This document shows positions 46,883 to 57,630 of a DNA stretch of 64,000 bases, one piece after another; within the stretch, counting starts at the first letter, position 1; each line of letters opens with the position of its first letter. The DNA comes from Arsenophonus sp964026495. GTDB lineage: Bacteria; Pseudomonadota; Gammaproteobacteria; Enterobacterales; Enterobacteriaceae. The stretch spans positions 372,001 to 436,000 of the forward strand of contig NZ_OZ032148.1 in assembly GCF_964026495.1 (NCBI RefSeq), written 5' to 3'. The notes under the pieces are model-generated. The model did not search any database, was not told the origin of the DNA, and saw only the letters and a program-made list of their open reading frames with translations. Both the position numbers and the translations under genes were made by a program.

Positions 46883-48223
46883 ATGAATTTTATAGAAAAA
46901 GTTTTGTTACAACGTAAAGAATTAGAAGAAAAAGTTTTATATGCATTATCTATAGCAAAAAAGAAATGTGATGCAGCAGAAGTAGTTATTAATACAAATA
47001 AGGGTATTCGTGTCAGTACACGTTTTGGTAAAACTGAAAATATTGAATTTAATAGCGATCATATATTTTATATTACAGTATATTATAAAAAATGTAAAGG
47101 GGTTGCATCTTCTACTAATTTAGATCCAAAAATAATTCAACATACTGTACAATCAGCTATTAATATTGCTAAATATACTTCAGAGGATCCTTTTGTAGGT
47201 TTGCCAGATATTGATCTTTTAGCTTATAAAGTAATAGATTTAAAATTATTTTATCCGTTTGAAATAAATCTTCAAAAAGCAATTCAGTTAGCTAGTGAAG
47301 CAGAAATTTCTGCTTTAAAAACAGATAAAAGGATAAAAAATACGGAAGGTGGACACTTTAATAGTCATTATGGAATTAAAGTATTTGGTAATACTGCTGA
47401 AATGTTACAAAGTTATTGTTTGAGTCAACATTCAATATCAAGTTGTGTTATTGCTCAAGAAAATAATTCGATGGAAAGAGATAATAGTTATACGGTAGCA
47501 CGTCGATTAGAAGATTTGCAATCACCTCAATGGGTTGGATGTAATGCCGCTAATCGAGCTTTATCACGTCTTTATCCTAAAAAACTATCCACCATGAAAA
47601 CTGCAGTTATTTTTATTGCCGAAGTGGCTACTGGATTGTTTTATCATTTGGTCAATCCTATCAGTGGTTATAATATTTATCGAAAATCGTCTTTTTTGTT
47701 ACATGATCTTGGTAAACAAATTTTTCCTTCTTGGTTAACGATTCAAGAAAAACCACATTTAATTGGTGGTTTAGCATCTTCTCCTTTCGATGATGAGGGA
47801 GTAAAGACAAATGAATGTAATATTGTTGATCAAGGAATATTACAAACGTGGCTGTTAAATAGTTATTCTGGTCGTAAGTTGGGTTTGAAAACCACTGGTC
47901 ATGCTAGTGGTATTCATAATTGGTGTATTACACATCAAGAATTAGATTTTGATGCTTTATTAAAAGAAATGTGGAGGGGGTTAATTATAACAGAATTAAT
48001 GGGACAAGGAATTAGTTTAATGAATGGAAATTATTCCAGAGGAGCTTGTGGATTTTGGGTAGAAAATGGAGTAATTAAGTATCCTGTTAGTGAAATTACT
48101 ATCGTAGGAAATTTAAGAGACATGTGGGCTAATATAGTAATGATAGCTAATGATATTGAAACTCGGGGTAATATTCAATGTGGTTCCGTATTATTATCAG
48201 AAATTTGCATCTCTGGATTATAA
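46883..48223 (+). CDS. pmbA: Metalloprotease accessory subunit TldE (PmbA)
   Basis: Non-metal-binding partner of TldD. 446 residues (E. coli 450). Same overall fold as TldD but without HEXXXH; the C-terminal [31 protein letters not shown] segment is characteristic of PmbA. Its position next to tldD differs from E. coli, where pmbA is near yjgA. Convergent with rapZ. Confidence 0.96.
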   Translation: MNFIEKVLLQRKELEEKVLYALSIAKKKCDAAEVVINTNKGIRVSTRFGKTENIEFNSDHIFYITVYYKKCKGVASSTNLDPKIIQHTVQSAINIAKYTSEDPFVGLPDIDLLAYKVIDLKLFYPFEINLQKAIQLASEAEISALKTDKRIKNTEGGHFNSHYGIKVFGNTAEMLQSYCLSQHSISSCVIAQENNSMERDNSYTVARRLEDLQSPQWVGCNAANRALSRLYPKKLSTMKTAVIFIAEVATGLFYHLVNPISGYNIYRKSSFLLHDLGKQIFPSWLTIQEKPHLIGGLASSPFDDEGVKTNECNIVDQGILQTWLLNSYSGRKLGLKTTGHASGIHNWCITHQELDFDALLKEMWRGLIITELMGQGISLMNGNYSRGACGFWVENGVIKYPVSEITIVGNLRDMWANIVMIANDIETRGNIQCGSVLLSEICISGL

Positions 48224-48407
48224 TATACTTTTTATAGAAAAATTATAATATTAAAATATTATTGATAAATAAGTTATATAATATAATTTTTAATTTATTT
48301 TATAAAATTTTATTTTATGTACCTTTTTATTATGTGATTTAAAAATAGATATTTACGTTTTTAGAATAAATTAAAAATGTAATAAATTATATATTTTTAT
48401 GTATATA

Positions 48408-49262
48408 TTATTTATTATATTTTTTTTCTAACGTGCGATGGCGAGATTGAACATTTTTACCTTGAGATTGAAAATAATGGGCTAATTTTTCTGCTATATA
48501 AACTGATCGATGTTTACCTCCTGTACAACCAATGGCGATAGTTAAATAACTACGATTATTAGATTCTAACATTGGTAGCCATAATTCAATATAATTACGT
48601 GTTTGATAGATAAAATTATGTACTTCTATATGTCGATTTAAAAAATTAGCAATAGGAAGATCTAAACCAGTCATTTGGCGTAATTTTGGATTCCAATGTG
48701 GATTAGGTAAAAAACGTACATCAAATACATAATCAGCATCAATCGGAATACCATACTTAAATCCAAAAGATTCAAAGACCATAGTAATTTCACGCTTTTT
48801 TTTTCCTAATAAGTGTGCTCGAAGTATTTCAGCTAATCTGTGAACAGATAGATCAGAAGTGTCTATAATTAAATCAGCTCGAGATCGCAGTGATTCTAAT
48901 AATTTATTTTCTGCATCAATAGCATTTTCTAATGATAAATTTTGATTGGAAAGTGGATGAAGACGGCGTGTATCACTATATCTTCTGATTAGTGTATTGT
49001 GGTTCGCATCAAGAAAAAGTATTTTAGGAAAAAAAACTGATAATTTTTTAAAAATTTGTTCAAAAATTATTGGATTTTCTGGCATATTTCGAATATCAAT
49101 ACTTACAGCAGCAAAAGTTTTTTGTTTAATTAAAGTAGTTACTAATGTTGGCAATAAAATTACTGGTAAGTTATCAACACAATAAAAACCCATGTCTTCT
49201 AGTGCTCTTAAAGCAACAGATTTACCAGAACCAGAACGTCCACTGATTATCATCAAGATCAT
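48408..49262 (-). CDS. rapZ: RNase adapter protein RapZ
   Basis: In E. coli RapZ binds the small RNA GlmZ and delivers it to RNase E, tuning GlmS and hence amino-sugar supply for the envelope. 284 residues, the E. coli length. Walker A is GRSGSGKS at residues 8-15; the C-terminal domain with [18 protein letters not shown] is intact. The downstream npr gene of E. coli is not present in the 184-base gap to pmbA. GlmY/GlmZ are not in the window. Confidence 0.96.
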   Translation of the reverse strand: MILMIISGRSGSGKSVALRALEDMGFYCVDNLPVILLPTLVTTLIKQKTFAAVSIDIRNMPENPIIFEQIFKKLSVFFPKILFLDANHNTLIRRYSDTRRLHPLSNQNLSLENAIDAENKLLESLRSRADLIIDTSDLSVHRLAEILRAHLLGKKKREITMVFESFGFKYGIPIDADYVFDVRFLPNPHWNPKLRQMTGLDLPIANFLNRHIEVHNFIYQTRNYIELWLPMLESNNRSYLTIAIGCTGGKHRSVYIAEKLAHYFQSQGKNVQSRHRTLEKKYNK

Positions 49263-49336
49263 GAGTAGTAGTTATTACTCCTTAGAGTTTATCATAATTA
49301 ATTGGATATTTTTTAGTATCTTTTTAATAATTATGA

Positions 49337-49804
49337 TTATTCAATGATAAATTTATATAGTTCTTCATTACTTTGTGCAGATCGTAATCGACGGCATAAG
49401 TGTTTATTTGTAAATTTTTTAGCAATTAAAGAAAGTGTATCTAAATATGTATTACCTTCTTCTGAAGGAACTAGTAATGCAAATAGTAAATCAACTAATT
49501 GATTATCAATGTCATCAAAAATAATTGTTTGATTTAAATGAAGTAAGACACCTATCGCTTTAGGTGAATTGCTGTTACATATTTTTCCATGAGGAATTGC
49601 TATCCCCCCACCGATAGCAGTATTTCCAACTTTTTCACGTGTTAATAATGCATTAAAAACCATATTTTTAGGTATATTTAGTACATTTGCAGATACTTCA
49701 CTAATAATTTCTAGTGCACGTTTTTTGCTTGTGCAATGTACATTATTTAATGTACATGATTTTGTTAATAACGATTTTAATGATATTTTTTCTTCATTGT
49801 TCAT
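49337..49804 (-). CDS. ptsN: Nitrogen PTS enzyme IIA (EIIA-Ntr)
   Basis: Phosphorelay regulator that, in E. coli, controls potassium uptake and other processes according to its phosphorylation. 155 residues (E. coli 163). The phosphorylatable His72 is in AIPHGK, preceded by the family motif REKVGNTAIGGGIAI. Usual neighbours hpf and rpoN (upstream) and npr (downstream of rapZ) are missing, so its phosphate source and targets here are unclear; the intact frame suggests selection. Confidence 0.95.
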   Translation of the reverse strand: MNNEEKISLKSLLTKSCTLNNVHCTSKKRALEIISEVSANVLNIPKNMVFNALLTREKVGNTAIGGGIAIPHGKICNSNSPKAIGVLLHLNQTIIFDDIDNQLVDLLFALLVPSEEGNTYLDTLSLIAKKFTNKHLCRRLRSAQSNEELYKFIIE

Positions 49805-50498
49805 TATTTTTATTAGATTTATTTGCTAAACTATCATTATATCAGATATTTGTGATTTATTCTGATTAGAAATCAGAAAAATATATATTATCAAGGATAA
49901 TATATATTTAATATGATAATGTATTTTTTTGTTATATATGAAGCATATTTTATGTTTATAAAAATAGTTGTAATTTTTTTTATAGTAATGATTAAACAGG
50001 TATTTAATTATTTTAAATAATTTTTTTTTAGTAACTTTTAAAAAAGTTTGTGTGTATTAGTGTCTTTATTTTTCTATGATACTTGAAAGAAGATGATATT
50101 TTGTGTGTTTCGTATATTTTACAAAAATATTTTTAAAAAATATATTGTAAAATATTTATTATTCAGTTAAATTATTTTTAATTGCATAATTTTTATAAGA
50201 ATATTGATAGATATAAAAAAATTTTTTATTTTGATTTGAATGATTAAATAAAAAAATTAATAATCTATTTTTAGGAAAAATTATTTGGTATATATTGAAA
50301 AATAAAAAATGAGGTATTTTTTGCAAAAAATAGATTGTATCTAATATCAATTAATTTTGAAAAATTATAAAAATAAATTATATACATTTTATAATCTTAT
50401 GTTATTTTTTTAATCTAAAAATATCAAATTTTAATTTTAATAAATGAATTTCTTTTATAAAAAGAAATAAAATTATTGTTTTTTATATTCTTTTTTAA
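49805..50498. other. 0.7 kb spacer where hpf and rpoN were lost
   Basis: Between ptsN and lptB E. coli has rpoN (1.4 kb) and hpf. Less than 0.7 kb is left, so most was deleted; no sigma-54 or HPF motif is visible. A hairpin that may end the lptCAB transcript is at 50448-50468. Confidence 0.65.
50448..50468 (-). terminator. Possible terminator of the lptC-lptA-lptB operon
   Basis: ATTTCTTTT (50448-50456) pairs perfectly with AAAAGAAAT (50460-50468) over a three-base loop, 30 bases after the lptB stop. A/T-rich stem; T tract after it on the minus strand is interrupted. Confidence 0.35.
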
Positions 50499-51224
50499 TT
50501 AAAGTCGAAAACCCTCTCCTAAATAAACACGTTTTACTTGTTCATTTTCTAATATTTCTTTAGGAGTTCCATGAGCGATAAGATGACCTTGACTGACAAT
50601 GTATGCACGTTCACAAACATCTAATGTTTCTCTTACATTATGATCTGTGATCAAGACTCCTAAACCATATTTTTTTAAATGTTGAATTATTTTTTTTATA
50701 TCTAATACTGATATTGGATCTACACCAGCAAAAGGTTCATCTAAAAGAATGAATTTAGGATTTGCTGCCAAAGCACGAGCAATTTCTACACGACGTCTCT
50801 CTCCACCAGATAGCGATTGACCTAAATTATTTTTTAAATGACTAATGCTAAATTCTTTCATTAAATTTTTGATACATTTTTGTTTTTCTTTGAATGTTAA
50901 ATCTTTTCGTATTTCTAATACTGCCATTAAATTTTCATAAACGTTTAAACGTCTAAATATAGAAGCTTCTTGTGGTAAATAACCTATTCCTTTGCGAGCA
51001 CGTTCGTGTAGAGGAAGTAAACTAATATCTTCTTTATCAATACTTATTGTACCTGTATCACGCACTACAATGCCAACGACCATATAAAAAGTTGTTGTTT
51101 TACCTGCACCATTTGGACCTAGCAAACCAACAATTTCACCTGAATTTACTTCTAGACTTACATCTGCAACGACTTTATAATTTTTATATGTTTTCGCCAA
51201 ATGTTTTGCGATTAATTTAGCCAT
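50499..51224 (-). CDS. lptB: LPS export ABC transporter ATP-binding protein LptB
   Basis: ATPase of the LptB2FG complex that extracts LPS from the inner membrane. 241 residues, the E. coli length. Walker A GPNGAGKT at residues 36-43, signature [16 protein letters not shown], Walker [11 protein letters not shown], and the H-loop His in [10 protein letters not shown]. Starts eight bases after the lptA stop. lptF and lptG are not in the window. Confidence 0.98.
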   Translation of the reverse strand: MAKLIAKHLAKTYKNYKVVADVSLEVNSGEIVGLLGPNGAGKTTTFYMVVGIVVRDTGTISIDKEDISLLPLHERARKGIGYLPQEASIFRRLNVYENLMAVLEIRKDLTFKEKQKCIKNLMKEFSISHLKNNLGQSLSGGERRRVEIARALAANPKFILLDEPFAGVDPISVLDIKKIIQHLKKYGLGVLITDHNVRETLDVCERAYIVSQGHLIAHGTPKEILENEQVKRVYLGEGFRL

Positions 51225-51232
51225 TTTTTTTA

Positions 51233-51781
51233 TTAATTTATATTATTTTTGTTTTTTATGATAAAATTTTTTTTTTGTAATTGGGCAGGTAATAATATGC
51301 TTGTTACTTTTTTTCCTGTATTACTAAAAGCTTCCATTTGTTGGGTTTTAATTAAATAGGTAATTTTATCACCTCTAATGTTACTATCTGATTGTTCAAG
51401 ATAAGCATTACCAGTTAGTATTATGCGTTCTTTCTCCATTTCATAAAGTATACTGTCACTATGTCCTTGAATTGCTTTACCATGTTCTTGCATTTGATAA
51501 AAAGTAACAGGGGTTCCATAAGCCTCAAGAATTATTTTTTTAGTATTATTAGCTTGAGTAACAATAACTTTATTAGCTCTAATATCAATACTTCCTTGTT
51601 TTATAGTAATATTTTTTGTAAATATAGTAATATTTTTTTCTAGATTTAGTGATTGTCTTACTGAGTTAATATGAATGGCTTGTTTAGAATCATTTTTGAG
51701 AGCTATAGCTGATAAACTAAATGTTAATATTATACTCATAATTATTTTATTGAAATTATTGAATATATTTTTTGTAATCAT
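51233..51781 (-). CDS. lptA: LPS transport periplasmic protein LptA
   Basis: Forms the periplasmic bridge that carries LPS to LptD at the outer membrane. 182 residues (E. coli 185). Hydrophobic signal segment in the first 27 residues, then a beta-jellyroll repeat domain; [19 protein letters not shown] and [23 protein letters not shown] are closely similar to E. coli LptA. Sits between lptC and lptB as usual. Confidence 0.96.
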   Translation of the reverse strand: MITKNIFNNFNKIIMSIILTFSLSAIALKNDSKQAIHINSVRQSLNLEKNITIFTKNITIKQGSIDIRANKVIVTQANNTKKIILEAYGTPVTFYQMQEHGKAIQGHSDSILYEMEKERIILTGNAYLEQSDSNIRGDKITYLIKTQQMEAFSNTGKKVTSILLPAQLQKKNFIIKNKNNIN

Positions 51782-51813
51782 TATTATTTTATATTTTTTT
51801 TGAATTGTTTATA

Positions 51814-52377
51814 TTAATTGAGTTGTTCGTAATAAGTTTTGACATTTTCATCTAATTCTGCAATATGTTTTTTTATATTACCATGTATTTTCATGCTTAT
51901 TGTTTTAAAACCATTACCAATTATTATAACACGATCATCAGATATTACATCTTGAGTTATTAAATTAATAATAGAGTTTTTCATTAAAATATGTTTTAAA
52001 TTTAAATTTTTATTCAAATTATTAATTTGAACATTACCATGTAAATAAAGTATATTATCATCTGTTAATTTTGCTTGATCGGCAGTTATTTTCCAAATAG
52101 GTATACTTTTTGTATTATATATAGTTAATACTGGTTTTATAAAACAACTTTTTTTTTGATGAGAAAAATAATATGCTTGATTTGTTATTAGTTTATAAAC
52201 TAGTTTACCTAAAGGATCATAGATATGAGTAATAGAATTTATAGTTTGATAGCTTGGTTGATAATCATCAATTATTATTGGTTCTGTTAATTTATTTAAA
52301 TTAGTAAAATTCCAACCAATAATAGTTAAAATAATTATTATTAATATAATGTTGAAAAAAAAATTTGATTTATGCAT
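51814..52377 (-). CDS. lptC: LPS export protein LptC
   Basis: Inner-membrane anchored protein that receives LPS from LptB2FG and passes it to LptA. 187 residues (E. coli 191). One N-terminal membrane helix (about residues 8-25), then a jellyroll domain with YLHGNVQINNL and the C-terminal VISDDRVIIIGNGF. More diverged than LptA, as usual for this family; the assignment is supported by gene order. Confidence 0.92.
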   Translation of the reverse strand: MHKSNFFFNIILIIIILTIIGWNFTNLNKLTEPIIIDDYQPSYQTINSITHIYDPLGKLVYKLITNQAYYFSHQKKSCFIKPVLTIYNTKSIPIWKITADQAKLTDDNILYLHGNVQINNLNKNLNLKHILMKNSIINLITQDVISDDRVIIIGNGFKTISMKIHGNIKKHIAELDENVKTYYEQLN

Positions 52378-52724
52378 TATCTGTTAATTTCTGTTTGTAA
52401 AAATGAAAAATAGTTTCTTAAGAAAGACTCTTTTAATCAAAATTTTATCTATAATCTTATTTTTTATTTTTAAATTTAATTAAAATAGATTAAATGGCGA
52501 ATTGTCTGTGACAATTTAAAATAAATATTATTATAAAAAATGAGGTTATGTAATTTACGGTATGATCTATATAAAAAAAATCTAAATCTATATTTTTTGT
52601 ATTTTTTTTGAAATCCATGTTTTTTATAAATACGATAAAAATCTTTTCACAAAATTCTTGTTCATATGTTAATCGATCGCCATATTTTTAGATATTTTAA
52701 AAATGTTAACATTAATTTTTTGTA
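52378..52724. other. Spacer where kdsC was lost
   Basis: E. coli has kdsC (KDO-8-phosphate phosphatase) between kdsD and lptC. The remaining 347 bases contain no DVDGVLSDG-type phosphatase motif. The minus strand has a modest open stretch but nothing I can match. Confidence 0.6.
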
Positions 52725-53693
52725 TTATATTATACCGGCTTGTAAAAGATCATGCATATGAATAACACCGATGAGTGTATTTGATTTTTCAACTAATAAT
52801 GAAGTAATATGATGTTTTTGCATTAATTTTAATGCATTAATTGCCAAAAGATCAGGTGTAATTTTTATACCTCCAATTGTCATAACGTCTATAATTTTTG
52901 TATTATTTAAGTCGATTTTCATCCCAAAAACGCGTCGTAAATCACCATCAGTAAAAATTCCTTCAATTTCATATTTTTTGTTACAAATTACTACCATTCC
53001 TAATTTTTTTTGAGTAATTTCTATTAATGCTTCTTGTAAAGTTGCATTTTTTGTTACATATGGAATATCTTTTCCTTTATGCATTAAATCACTGACGTTT
53101 AGTGAAAGTTTACGTCCTAATGTACCACCTGGATGAGAAAGTGCAAAGTCTTCAGCAGTAAAACCTCTAGCTTGGAGTAAACTTATGGCAATTGCATCAC
53201 CCATCACGAGCATGGCTGTTGTGCTAGTTGTAGGAGCTAGACCTAATGGGCAGGCTTCTTGTGTGATTTTGATACAAAGATGAATATCAGCTGCTTTTCC
53301 CATACTACTTAGAGGATTCTTTGTCATACATATTAGACGAATATTTTTTCTTTTTAATGCTGGTATTAGTGCCAAAATTTCATTTGATTCTCCAGAATTA
53401 GAAATAGCAAACACAATATCTTCTTTACTAATTACGCCTATATCACCATGATTAGCTTCTCCTGGATGTAAGAAAAATGCAGGAGTTCCTGTACTTGCCA
53501 TGGTAGAAGCAATTTTGCAGCCAATATGACCTGATTTCCCCATACCCATAACAATGACTTTTCCCTTGCATGCAAAGATAAGTAAACAAGCTGAATTAAA
53601 ATCATGATTAATATATTGTACTAAATTAGCTAGTTCATTACGTTCAATGTCTAATACTTTCTTAGCTGTTTTTTGAAAATTAATTTTCAGCAT
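52725..53693 (-). CDS. kdsD: Arabinose-5-phosphate isomerase
   Basis: Converts ribulose-5-phosphate to arabinose-5-phosphate, the precursor of Kdo in LPS. 322 residues (E. coli 328). N-terminal SIS domain with VMGMGKSGHIG, ISNSGESNE and HPGEANHGD; then two CBS repeats (about residues 205-320, including EGIFTDGDLRRVF). The next Kdo enzyme gene at this locus, kdsC, is missing; another phosphatase may replace it. Confidence 0.96.
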   Translation of the reverse strand: MLKINFQKTAKKVLDIERNELANLVQYINHDFNSACLLIFACKGKVIVMGMGKSGHIGCKIASTMASTGTPAFFLHPGEANHGDIGVISKEDIVFAISNSGESNEILALIPALKRKNIRLICMTKNPLSSMGKAADIHLCIKITQEACPLGLAPTTSTTAMLVMGDAIAISLLQARGFTAEDFALSHPGGTLGRKLSLNVSDLMHKGKDIPYVTKNATLQEALIEITQKKLGMVVICNKKYEIEGIFTDGDLRRVFGMKIDLNNTKIIDVMTIGGIKITPDLLAINALKLMQKHHITSLLVEKSNTLIGVIHMHDLLQAGII

Positions 53694-54474
53694 TTTTTAT
53701 CCTAATATATAATTTTTATGAGTTATTGTTTGTTTTTGTTTATATATTATTTATAAAGTGTAAATGTAAAGTATAATGTGTTATTATTTAATATGCCATT
53801 TTTGTTTTAAGTTTAAGTAAAATGTGCTAAAATTTTAGATATAAAAATATGCAATGATGGATATATATAAAATATTGTTAATTTATTTTTAATTATTTTT
53901 TTATGATAATTTTGTAAAATTTAATAATAAATTTAATAATATCGTTAATAAAATGTTAATATTTGATTATTATATATTTATATATTTTTCATAATTTTTG
54001 TTATGTTAACAATTTTTTTTAAAAAATTACTAAAATAATACAAAATATCTTGTATATAATTCACGCATAGCTATTTTTTCTCCTTATTAGATGTATATAT
54101 TATAAAAATATTTTTTGATAAAAATTATTTTCATGATTTCAAAATTATCTATGATAAATTAGTAATAGTATCAAAATAATAATTTTTTGAGTTAAAATAT
54201 AATCTAATTATTTGAAATATATTATATTTTTATATATAAAAATAGTTAATAAAAATTTAATTTTTGTTTTAAATATATTAAGTAGTATATATTTATAATA
54301 TTAATTTTTTATTAATTTTTTTAGGTTTATTTGATTTATTTAAAAGTTAATTTATATGGAATACAAAAATAATATTCTTATAGAGAATAGTTAATATTAA
54401 TTTTATGTAAAATCTCTTATATTTAATTTAATATATAAAATCAAATAATTAAAAATTAAAATAAAATACTTATT
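53694..54474. other. 0.8 kb divergent spacer between kdsD and mlaF
   Basis: Holds the promoters of the kdsD-lpt and mla operons and the site of yrbG, which is not recognisable. A minus-strand AAGGAG (54080-54085) precedes an ATG (54068) that opens only 12 codons. Confidence 0.6.
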
Positions 54475-55281
54475 ATGCATAAATGTATAAAAAATAATAT
54501 TATAAAAATTAAGAATATGTTTTTTAGTAGAGGAACAACCTCCGTTTTTAATGATATAAATTTAAGAATCCCGCGAGGGAAAATTACAGCTATTATGGGG
54601 CCATCCGGTATTGGAAAAACTACTTTATTACGTTTAATTGGTGGTCAATTACGTCCAGATAAAGGAGAAATTTTTTTTGATGGTGATAATATTTCAAAAT
54701 TATCACGTTCTGAACTTTATGTAGTTAGAAAAAAAATGAGTATGTTATTTCAATCTGTTGCATTATTCACTGATATAAATGTTTTTGATAATGTTGCATT
54801 TCCTTTACGTGAACATACTTTTTTAACGCAAGATATTATTCATACAGTAGTAATGATGAAACTAGAAACAGTAGGGTTGCGAGGTGCAGCTAATCTTATG
54901 CCTGATGAATTATCAGGTGGAATGGCAAGACGAGTGGCATTAGCACGTGCTATTGCACTTGATCCAGAATTAATTTTATTTGATGAACCTTTTGTGGGAC
55001 AAGATCCAATTACAATGGGAATTTTAGTAAATCTTATTTATAAATTAAATTATGCATTAGGTATTACTTGCATTATTGTATCTCATGATATTCATGCTTT
55101 ATTTAGTATTACGGATAAAGCATATATTTTTGCAGAAAAATGTATTATTGCTGGTGGAACTGTCAAAGAATTGAAAAACAATAAAGATGAAAAAGTTAAA
55201 CAATTTCTTAATGGAATATCACATGGTCCAATGAAATTTCAATTTCCTGAAAAAAATTATCTAGAAGATTTATTAGGATAA
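54475..55281 (+). CDS. mlaF: Phospholipid ABC transporter ATP-binding protein MlaF
   Basis: ATPase of the MlaFEDB complex that keeps the outer membrane free of surface phospholipid. 268 residues (E. coli 269). Walker A GPSGIGKT at residues 42-49, signature [15 protein letters not shown], Walker [12 protein letters not shown]-loop SHDIHAL. The GMARR signature variant is typical of MlaF. First gene of mlaFEDCB; mlaE follows after five bases. Confidence 0.97.
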   Translation: MHKCIKNNIIKIKNMFFSRGTTSVFNDINLRIPRGKITAIMGPSGIGKTTLLRLIGGQLRPDKGEIFFDGDNISKLSRSELYVVRKKMSMLFQSVALFTDINVFDNVAFPLREHTFLTQDIIHTVVMMKLETVGLRGAANLMPDELSGGMARRVALARAIALDPELILFDEPFVGQDPITMGILVNLIYKLNYALGITCIIVSHDIHALFSITDKAYIFAEKCIIAGGTVKELKNNKDEKVKQFLNGISHGPMKFQFPEKNYLEDLLG

Positions 55282-55286
55282 TAGAA

Positions 55287-56072
55287 ATGATACTAATTAA
55301 TATATTAACTGCAATAAATCATCGTTTATTAGGTATATTTTCAAGATTTAATTTAGCTGTTTGTTTTTTATATCAAATTTTGTCTACTAATCCTAAAATT
55401 GCTAAACAGTGGCCATTATTAATAAAACAGTTTTATAACTTAGGAGTTTTATCTTTATTGATTATTTCGGTTTCTGGATTATTTATTGGTATGGTACTTG
55501 CTTTACAAGGATATTTAGTTTTAGCTATATTTAGTGCTGAATGTAGTCTTGGAATTATGGTATCTCTTTCTTTACTAAGAGAATTAGGCCCAGTAGTTAC
55601 TGCATTATTATTTGCAGGTCGAGCGGGTTCTTCATTAACTGCAGAAATAGGATCAATGAAAGTAACCGAACAAATTTCTAGTTTAGAGATGATGGCTATT
55701 GATCCATTGCGTCATATAATTGCACCACGTTTTTGGGCAGGATTAATTAGTATGCCATTATTGGTTTTTATTTTTGTTGCTGTTGGAATATTAGGTAGTG
55801 CATTAGTTGGTGTAAATTGGAAGGAAATCGATGAAGGTTTTTTTTGGTCATCTATGCAATCTACTATTGAATGGAAAAAGGATATTTTCAATTGTTTTAT
55901 AAAAAGTGTTATATTTGCTTTTACGGTTAGTTGGATTGCTTTATTTAACGGATATCATGCAATTCCTACATCTTTGGGGATTAGTCGTGCAACCACTAGA
56001 ACTGTTGTTCATTCTTCATTAGCTATTTTAAGTTTAGATTTTGTGCTTACTTCACTGATGTTCGGAAATTAA
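55287..56072 (+). CDS. mlaE: Phospholipid ABC transporter permease MlaE
   Basis: Membrane component of MlaFEDB. 261 residues (E. coli 260), five to six hydrophobic segments; [26 protein letters not shown] is the MlaE/YrbE family signature coupling to MlaF. Four bases separate its stop from the mlaD start. Confidence 0.97.
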   Translation: MILINILTAINHRLLGIFSRFNLAVCFLYQILSTNPKIAKQWPLLIKQFYNLGVLSLLIISVSGLFIGMVLALQGYLVLAIFSAECSLGIMVSLSLLRELGPVVTALLFAGRAGSSLTAEIGSMKVTEQISSLEMMAIDPLRHIIAPRFWAGLISMPLLVFIFVAVGILGSALVGVNWKEIDEGFFWSSMQSTIEWKKDIFNCFIKSVIFAFTVSWIALFNGYHAIPTSLGISRATTRTVVHSSLAILSLDFVLTSLMFGN

Positions 56073-56075
56073 TGT

Positions 56076-56594
56076 ATGCAAAATCAAAAAAATGAAATTT
56101 TAGTTGGCTTATTTTTTTTAATCGGGTTAAGTGCTTTTCTTTTTTTATGTTGGAAAGTTGCAAACATAAAATCATTTAGTAATCAAAGAACTTATAAAGT
56201 AACTGCTATTTTTAGTAATATAGGAGGATTAAAAATAAATTCTCCAGTAAAAATAGGTGGTGTTGTAGTAGGTCGAATAGTTGATATTATTTTAGATAAA
56301 AAAACTTATAATCCACGTGTTACTTTAGCAATTTTTAATAAATATAATAATATTCCTGATAATAGTTCATTGTCAATACTTACAGCAGGGTTATTAGGTG
56401 AACAATTTTTAGCATTAAATGTAGGATTTTATGATTCAGATATGGATATTGCAGTTCTTAAAAATGGTGATCATATTGAAGATACTAAATCAGCTATAGT
56501 TTTAGAAGATTTAATTGGACAATTTTTTTATAAAGGTGTGTTTCCTAAGATTTCAGAGAAAGAAAATAATGTTAAAATTGGTAATAAGACATAA
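56076..56594 (+). CDS. mlaD: Phospholipid-binding MCE protein MlaD
   Basis: Forms the hexameric ring through which lipid passes between MlaE and MlaC. 172 residues (E. coli 183). One N-terminal membrane helix (about residues 8-25), then the MCE domain with GGLKINSPVKIGGVVVGRI and the LGEQFLALN pore-helix region. Slightly short at the C-terminus. Confidence 0.96.
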   Translation: MQNQKNEILVGLFFLIGLSAFLFLCWKVANIKSFSNQRTYKVTAIFSNIGGLKINSPVKIGGVVVGRIVDIILDKKTYNPRVTLAIFNKYNNIPDNSSLSILTAGLLGEQFLALNVGFYDSDMDIAVLKNGDHIEDTKSAIVLEDLIGQFFYKGVFPKISEKENNVKIGNKT

Positions 56595-56635
56595 CATTAG
56601 ATAAATAAAATATTACAACGCCAGGAATGTATTTT

Positions 56636-57262
56636 ATGTTTAAAAAGTTATTAATATTTATTTTTTTATTTCTGACAACATTTGCAATGGCAATAGATCA
56701 AGCTAATACATATCAAATTATAGAACAAGTTATCTCGAATACATTAAAAAGATTAGAAAATGAACAATATATTATTAATAAAAATCCTAATTATTTACGT
56801 AAGATTGTTCGTGAGGAACTTATGCCTTATGTACATATTAAATATGTAGGTGCACTAATATTGGGACCTTATTATACTACTTCTACTTATTTTCAACGAG
56901 AAAAATACTTTAAAGCAATAGAAGCATATTTAGAACAATCTTATGGACAAGTTTTAATGATGTATCATGGTCAACAATATCAGATTTCACCAGAAAAACA
57001 ATCATCAAAAAACAAAAATATAGTTTCAGTTCGTGTTACTATTATTGATCCACAAGGATATCCATCTATTTATCTTGATTTTCAATGGCGTAAAAATAGC
57101 AAAACAGGATTTTGGCAAGCTTATGATATGATTACTGAAGGAGTGAGTTTTGTTACTACTAAAAAAAATGAATGGGGTAATTTATTACGTACTAAAGGTA
57201 TTGAAGGTTTAACAGAAGAATTAATAAATAGAGCTAATAATCCTATTATTTCTGGAAAATAA
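56636..57262 (+). CDS. mlaC: Periplasmic phospholipid shuttle MlaC
   Basis: Soluble carrier between MlaA-porin at the outer membrane and MlaD. From ATG 56636 it has 208 residues (E. coli 211). An AGGA at 56623-56626 is correctly spaced for this ATG and touches the alternative ATG at 56627, so the later start was chosen. Signal peptide of about 20 residues ending AMA; YHGQQYQISPEK, RVTIIDPQGYP and LDFQWRKN are family-typical. mlaA is not in the window. Confidence 0.96.
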   Translation: MFKKLLIFIFLFLTTFAMAIDQANTYQIIEQVISNTLKRLENEQYIINKNPNYLRKIVREELMPYVHIKYVGALILGPYYTTSTYFQREKYFKAIEAYLEQSYGQVLMMYHGQQYQISPEKQSSKNKNIVSVRVTIIDPQGYPSIYLDFQWRKNSKTGFWQAYDMITEGVSFVTTKKNEWGNLLRTKGIEGLTEELINRANNPIISGK

Positions 57263-57281
57263 AAACATTTGGAATATAAAA

Positions 57282-57572
57282 ATGAAATCCATGTTAAGTT
57301 GGCAGAAAAATAATACAACATTAATTTTAAAGGGTATATTGAATCGAGATACTTTGATGTTTTTTTGGAAACAAAAAAATGAATTATTAAAAGATATAAA
57401 TGCAATTAATGTTTCTTTATTATCTCATGTTGATTCTGCTGGTCTTGCTATGTTGGTCAGATTAAAAACAAAAAAACAATTTAAAAATAAATTGCTTATT
57501 GAAGGAATCAGTGAAAATTTAAAAACACTTATTATACTGTATAAGCTAGAAGATTTTATAATTTTATTTTAA
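57282..57572 (+). CDS. mlaB: MlaB, STAS-domain subunit of the Mla transporter
   Basis: Small cytoplasmic protein bound to MlaF and needed for its ATPase activity. 96 residues (E. coli 97). STAS fold: strand TLILKGILNRDTL, then the conserved VDSAGLAMLVRL helix with Asp-Ser-Ala at its start. Fifth gene of the operon. Confidence 0.93.
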   Translation: MKSMLSWQKNNTTLILKGILNRDTLMFFWKQKNELLKDINAINVSLLSHVDSAGLAMLVRLKTKKQFKNKLLIEGISENLKTLIILYKLEDFIILF

Positions 57573-57630
57573 TGTTTTTTTGAAGTGAAATGTTAATAAT
57601 AATATTTCAATTTTCTAATTGAGTTGAATA

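Noticed and set aside
50159..50350. 63-codon minus-strand open frame in the ptsN-lptB spacer
   Set aside because: Composition is that of random A/T sequence, and it does not match hpf or rpoN, which belong here.
52500..52700. Minus-strand open stretch in the kdsC gap
   Set aside because: Reads about 60 codons without a stop but shows none of the phosphatase motifs; could be residual kdsC, too diverged to claim.
54030..54085. Minus-strand AAGGAG and ATG with 12 codons upstream of mlaF, possible yrbG start or leader peptide
   Set aside because: Spacing of 11 bases is poor and the peptide does not resemble the start of YrbG.
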